The notes beneath the pieces are model-generated. The model was given only the letters and a program-made list of their open reading frames with translations. It searched no databases and was not told where the DNA came from. DNA of 64,000 nucleotides. Origin: Macrocybe gigantea (Eukaryota > Basidiomycota > Agaricomycetes > Agaricales > Callistosporiaceae). Both the position numbers and the translations under genes were made by a program. Numbering within the stretch: the first letter of the stretch is position 1; the number at the start of each line of letters is the position of its first letter. This document shows, piece by piece, positions 63,214-64,000 of the stretch. The stretch is from positions 62,001-126,000 of the forward strand of contig SJRY01000225.1 of assembly GCA_011319805.1 (NCBI GenBank), read 5' to 3'.

Positions 63214-64000
63214 CGAAGTTTAGCCCCCCCCTTGCGGGGGAGGCTACTAGCCCAGGCCCAGTCCTGTGATCGGACCGTTTAGCCCAGGAGCTTCGCACTC
63301 CGGCTTCAACTTAAGCAGTTACCTGGTTGTATTAGTCCAGGGTCTACCGACAGAGGAGTTAGGTCTCTCGAGCCAAGGACTGGAGACTGTCCAGCCTCGC
63401 TACAGCCCAGCGGTGTCCGGGTCACTACTCCGTGCCTGCCTTCCCATCCCTCAGCAGATGGTTCGCAGATGCATCATCCCCATCTGTCCAAGGTCTCTGT
63501 CTTGCCACATGCCTCCCACACTGGCATCCGATATCACAGCAAGGTCCATGGTCCTCCCATGACAGGTTCCCACAGGGAAAGCCCTTACTGAACGGGTCTG
63601 GATCTGCTTCCGCCTTTGGCGTACTGCACGTGACTAACCATCTTGTGATCATTGCCAATGGCTCCCACTTAGACCGGGTACCCTGTTGGCTCAAACGCCA
63701 TCGGGTGGTTATCAGGTCCTTCCCGGTATGGTCCCTTATCCTTTCGGCCCCTACCTTTTAAGATCGGGGATCACGTGTGGTCTGCCGGATTAAGGCATTG
63801 TCCGGCACTTACATTCCAAGGCCATCCACGCCAAGGGAAACCCGGTCACGTGAGTTAGGGTCATGTGACACTTGACCCACATGGTGGGGTAAGTCACATG
63901 TGTGACGCATAACCTAGCTTACATCACGTGCCAGTTGCTTAGTCATATGACCAAGTCACCTCCCTCATGGGAACAACTGTCACAGGGTCATGATACTTCC
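63214..64000 (-). mobile_element. R2 tRNA-headed retroposon, copy g (head beyond window)
   Basis: The body of the 0.94-kb form on the minus strand, ending CTAAACTTCG at 63214. The tRNA-like head would lie just past 64000. With 62825-63213, 55889-57180 and 55017-55235 it forms a composite with about 1.9 kb of LINE 3' end. Confidence 0.8.

Overview
The whole 64-kb window is transposable-element sequence from a filamentous fungus, most likely an agaricomycete basidiomycete. I infer this from the element set (chromodomain Ty3/gypsy, a Tad-like LINE with a C-terminal RNase H, Ty1/copia) and from 53-83-nt GT..AG introns in one element-borne gene. I see no convincing host gene, rRNA, true tRNA gene or CRISPR array. 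Nearly every element is inserted in, or joined to, another, so the window reads as a layered nesting site.

Layout. 1-2412: the 5' part of a chromodomain Ty3/gypsy element on the minus strand (copy A), running off the left edge. 2413-7475: an inverted block of LINE pieces, a 1.1-kb solo LTR and part of a copia LTR. 7476-13973: a full-length copy of the same gypsy family (copy B, 319-bp LTRs). 13974-27495: a minus-strand LINE piece carrying an 11.7-kb degenerate gypsy element (14184-25910), then a tRNA-headed retroposon. 27496-43889: LINE pieces in both orientations, copia and Tc1/mariner scraps, and head-plus-LINE composites. 43890-51723: the longest LINE (minus), interrupted by two retroposons with target-site duplications (TSDs). 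51724-54069: 3' half of a copia element. 54070-57180 and 62825-63213: LINE pieces. 57181-62824: a copia element with both LTRs and a TSD, internally replaced by a retroposon and LINE sequence. 63214-64000: another tRNA-headed retroposon leaving the window.

How the parts work together. The LINE (5'UTR, ORF1 with zinc knuckles, ATGA overlap, ORF2 with endonuclease, RT, RNase H and zinc motif, 3'UTR, poly-A) appears to drive the other non-LTR elements. Roughly 0.9-1.2-kb modules with tRNA-like A and B boxes (called R1 and R2 here) end in LINE 3' sequence plus poly-A and are flanked by 11-15-bp duplications. The LINE part varies from about 17 nt to about 1.9 kb. These composites are the most novel-looking system in the window.

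The gypsy family of copies A and B has features of Tf1-type self-priming: the first 11 nt of the predicted transcript are exactly complementary to a site 2 nt after the 5' LTR. It also has a plausible -1 frameshift site between gag and pol. The 11.7-kb gypsy element carries, antisense between integrase and 3' LTR, an intron-containing gene with its own TATA box and a Zn2Cys6-like cysteine cluster. Copies A and B appear to have recombined as inverted repeats and flipped the 5 kb between them.
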